A DNA stretch of 7,205 nt from Rhizobiaceae bacterium (lineage in GTDB: Bacteria; Pseudomonadota; Alphaproteobacteria; Rhizobiales; Rhizobiaceae), in the NCBI GenBank assembly GCA_004299545.1, contig SCRB01001024.1, positions 1 to 7,205 of the forward strand. Reading direction: 5' to 3'. Below are positions 5,948-7,205 of the stretch, one piece after another (the stretch's first letter is position 1; each line of letters opens with the position of its first letter). A model generated the notes under the pieces. The model searched no databases. It saw only the letters and a program-made list of their open reading frames with translations, and had not been told where the DNA came from. The translations under genes and the position numbers were made by a program.

Positions 5948-6977
5948 GCGCGAATGGCCTGTCGAAGTCCTCGAAGTCCGGATCGGGCGGGCTGTTTCCC
6001 TGCCAGTAGCCGCAGAAGTTCCTCGAGGTCGGGTTCAGCATCACCGCGAACAGGACCAGCGCCGCCAGCTGGCCGTTGCTCTTCCGGCGATTGTCCTCGC
6101 GCCAGGCAATATCGGCGACGTAGTAGTCGAAATACTTCAGCGAGAAGCGGTGATGGATGCCGACATAGGCCCGCTGGATGCGTGAGAAGAAGCTCTCGAC
6201 GTGGTTCGTGTTGGTGCCATCCTCGGTCTGGTAGGCTTCCGAGTGGTTCACCTGCCTGTGCTCGTTGAGGCCGGCCAGGTCGGCATAGCTGGGATGTTCG
6301 TCGGTGACGACGGTAGCGTCCCGGCTGACATGATCGCGGACCGTCGCCCAGGCGGCATCGCCCTGCTCCTCGCGGACGATGCGCGTGAAGGTGCGCTCGA
6401 ACCCGCTGCCGTTCTTCTCGCGCAGCGCCAGCACGCAGAGCCGCTTCATGTTCTGGTACTTCTTCAGGCGACGGTCGATCCTTTCCTCGGCCTTGTTTTC
6501 CGGCTTGATGTGGCCGCCCGCGTACTTGCCGTCCATCTGGACTTGGCCTTCGAGCTTCATGTCGACGCGGCGCAGTCCCAGGGCTTCCTTGATCTTGAAC
6601 GACAGGACCCAGGCGGTCTTGTACTGCACGCCGAGTTCGCGGGAGAGATGCAGCGCGGCCTTGCCCTTGACGGCGTTCACCGACATCCAGATCGCGGCCA
6701 GCATCTTCCAGAAGCTGAGCTTATGGAAGGCGAAAACCGTGCCGGAGGTGACGGAGAACTCACGGCGGCAGCCAGAGCACTTGAAGGCGCGCCTACGGAG
6801 CGCGTAGCAGTCGAGAACGCCGCAATGCGGGCAGACGGGATCGCCGCTCGTCGCAGGCCAGCGGAATTGGCGGAAGATCGCGTAAGCTTCCTCTTCCTCA
6901 ATCTGGACGAGCTGCCGGATCGGCATGTCCCGGCATTCCGGGGACATCAGGAAGTGCTGGCCGTCCTGGTATTTCAC
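5940..6977 (-). CDS. IS1595 family (ISXO2-like) transposase
   Basis: 345 residues; catalyses movement of the surrounding insertion sequence. An N-terminal segment (QHFLMSPECRD, then EEEEAYAIFRQFRW) precedes a zinc ribbon CPHC (C49, C52) and CSGC (C67, C70). Next is a helix-turn-helix-like region (about 85-130: KMLAAIW, KGKAALHLSRELGVQYKTAW). The catalytic domain shows D149 in QMDGKYAGG, D226 in VVTDEHPSY and N258/E261 in NHVESFFSR, followed by HHRFSLKYFDYY, all typical of the ISXO2-like DDE domain. Length is normal and no internal frameshift is seen, so it may be active. The GTG at 6977 has GGAGG only one base upstream, which is unusually close. ATG 6947 (codon 11) is an alternative but would cut the conserved HFL block. 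The C-terminal tail (PPDPDFEDFDRPFAPA) is acidic. It is convergent with the passenger gene. Confidence 0.9.
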   Translation of the reverse strand: MKYQDGQHFLMSPECRDMPIRQLVQIEEEEAYAIFRQFRWPATSGDPVCPHCGVLDCYALRRRAFKCSGCRREFSVTSGTVFAFHKLSFWKMLAAIWMSVNAVKGKAALHLSRELGVQYKTAWVLSFKIKEALGLRRVDMKLEGQVQMDGKYAGGHIKPENKAEERIDRRLKKYQNMKRLCVLALREKNGSGFERTFTRIVREEQGDAAWATVRDHVSRDATVVTDEHPSYADLAGLNEHRQVNHSEAYQTEDGTNTNHVESFFSRIQRAYVGIHHRFSLKYFDYYVADIAWREDNRRKSNGQLAALVLFAVMLNPTSRNFCGYWQGNSPPDPDFEDFDRPFAPA

Positions 6978-7089
6978 ACCTCCGCGCCTCAGCGTCGTGA
7001 TCGACGTAGACGAAATCCCACGGCTCCGGACGGTCTAGAATCCTCGGAGTCAGGCGGGGCGTGGGGGTGCTACGGGCGTGGGTGTTCAT
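6898..7089 (-). CDS. Short ORF upstream of and overlapping the transposase
   Basis: A 63-codon frame starting at ATG 7089 with GGAG (7100-7097) 7 bases upstream, a better initiation context than the transposase GTG. It overlaps the transposase start by about 80 bases in another frame. By hand count, 29 of its first 37 codons end in G or C (up to WDFVYVDHDAEARR). After that, where the transposase begins, the codons become A/T-ending. So only the first part looks selected for coding. It may be a small leader peptide coupled to the transposase, or the true N-terminus of the transposase separated by a one-base shift near 6980. No family is recognised. Confidence 0.3.
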   Translation of the reverse strand: MNTHARSTPTPRLTPRILDRPEPWDFVYVDHDAEARRCEIPGRPALPDVPGMPGHADPAARPD

Positions 7090-7189
7090 GTTCAGGCTCC
7101 AGGGCTGGCAGTCGTCAATACGCGTGGCGATGCGGCGGCCTCGGGAGGCCGTCGAAAATCAGCGCCGTATGCGTGTCCGCCTGAACATG
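7087..7189. repeat. Inverted repeat and hairpin in the upstream region of the transposase
   Basis: CATGTTCAGGC (7087-7097) is repeated in inverse as GCCTGAACATG (7179-7189), with 81 bases between. Between the arms lies a compact hairpin, CGGCCTC (7136-7142) with GAGGCCG (7145-7151). The left arm includes the ATG and ribosome binding region of the short minus-strand ORF. It could be a subterminal repeat of the element or a transposase/regulator binding site. A minus-strand frame open from the right edge to TGA 7117-7115 is also present, but it is too short to call. Confidence 0.4.
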
Positions 7190-7205
7190 AGGCGGGCCCT
7201 TAGCG

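Larger units (their letters stand above)
5406..7205. mobile_element. IS1595-type insertion sequence with passenger gene (right end outside window)
   Basis: An ISXO2-like transposase (minus strand) and a convergent passenger gene (plus strand) lie immediately beside the broken Walker A loop of the HerA-type gene. The left boundary is placed around 5406 because HerA-type coding stops there; the exact terminus is uncertain by roughly 10 bases. I looked for a reverse-complement copy of the left-edge sequence GGTAGCAACCGCCACC near the right edge and found none, and no upstream HerA coding reappears. The element therefore probably continues past 7205, or its far end is unrelated to the left-edge sequence I used. 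IS1595 elements are known to make 8-bp target duplications and some carry passenger genes; neither can be confirmed here. Confidence 0.65.

Noticed and set aside
6201..7184. 327-codon plus-strand frame opposite the transposase
   Set aside because: Antisense to a clear ISXO2-like transposase with all catalytic residues; no ribosome binding site or recognisable domain.
7115..7204. Minus-strand frame open from the right edge to a TGA at 7117-7115
   Set aside because: Only 29 codons visible, no motif; could be the tail of an upstream gene but cannot be supported from this window.
1..7205. CRISPR array, tRNA, rRNA or replication origin
   Set aside because: No regularly spaced direct repeats, cloverleaf or rRNA-like conserved segments, or iteron clusters were seen.

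Overview
The window is high-GC DNA with strong G/C preference at third codon positions, Shine-Dalgarno starts and tightly packed genes. Together with the protein types this suggests an alphaproteobacterium, probably Hyphomicrobiales (rhizobia and relatives). It looks like an accessory or mobile region rather than core genome. That placement is inference; there is no rRNA, tRNA or housekeeping marker here.

Left part (1-3839, + strand): an apparently co-transcribed cassette. In order it holds the C-terminal two thirds of a calcineurin-like metallophosphoesterase, cut by the window edge; a 41-codon ORF (599-724) that overlaps both neighbours by 4 bases and has its own GGAGG ribosome binding site; a 752-residue AAA+ ATPase fused to an M41 (FtsH-type) zinc protease but with no membrane anchor; and a second, intact metallophosphoesterase paralogous to the first. 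An ATP-driven soluble protease bracketed by two paralogous phosphoesterases is the best candidate here for an undescribed functional unit. The second phosphoesterase has a 92-base leader that can fold so as to hide its ribosome binding site.

Middle (3840-5408): a short intergenic stretch holds an intrinsic terminator oriented for the minus strand, followed by a HerA-type (VirB4/FtsK-like) ATPase on the minus strand. That gene has lost its 5' part: reading upstream, homology-like sequence stops inside the Walker A loop (AGKS), and beyond it an in-frame stop and unrelated sequence appear. It is a truncated remnant of a gene that, when intact, would be of the sort found in phage, conjugative-element and antiphage loci.

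Right part (about 5406-7205): an IS1595-type (ISXO2-like) element that appears to have interrupted the HerA gene. It carries a rightward passenger gene (coiled coil, AT-hook-like patch, winged-helix-like end) whose start codon lies in a strong hairpin and whose 3' end seems shifted by one G in a six-G run. It also carries a leftward transposase with an N-terminal zinc ribbon. The stop codons of these two convergent genes sit in the opposite arms of one perfect 8-bp hairpin. A further short ORF with its own ribosome binding site overlaps the transposase start. The far end of the element, and any target duplication, lies outside the window.
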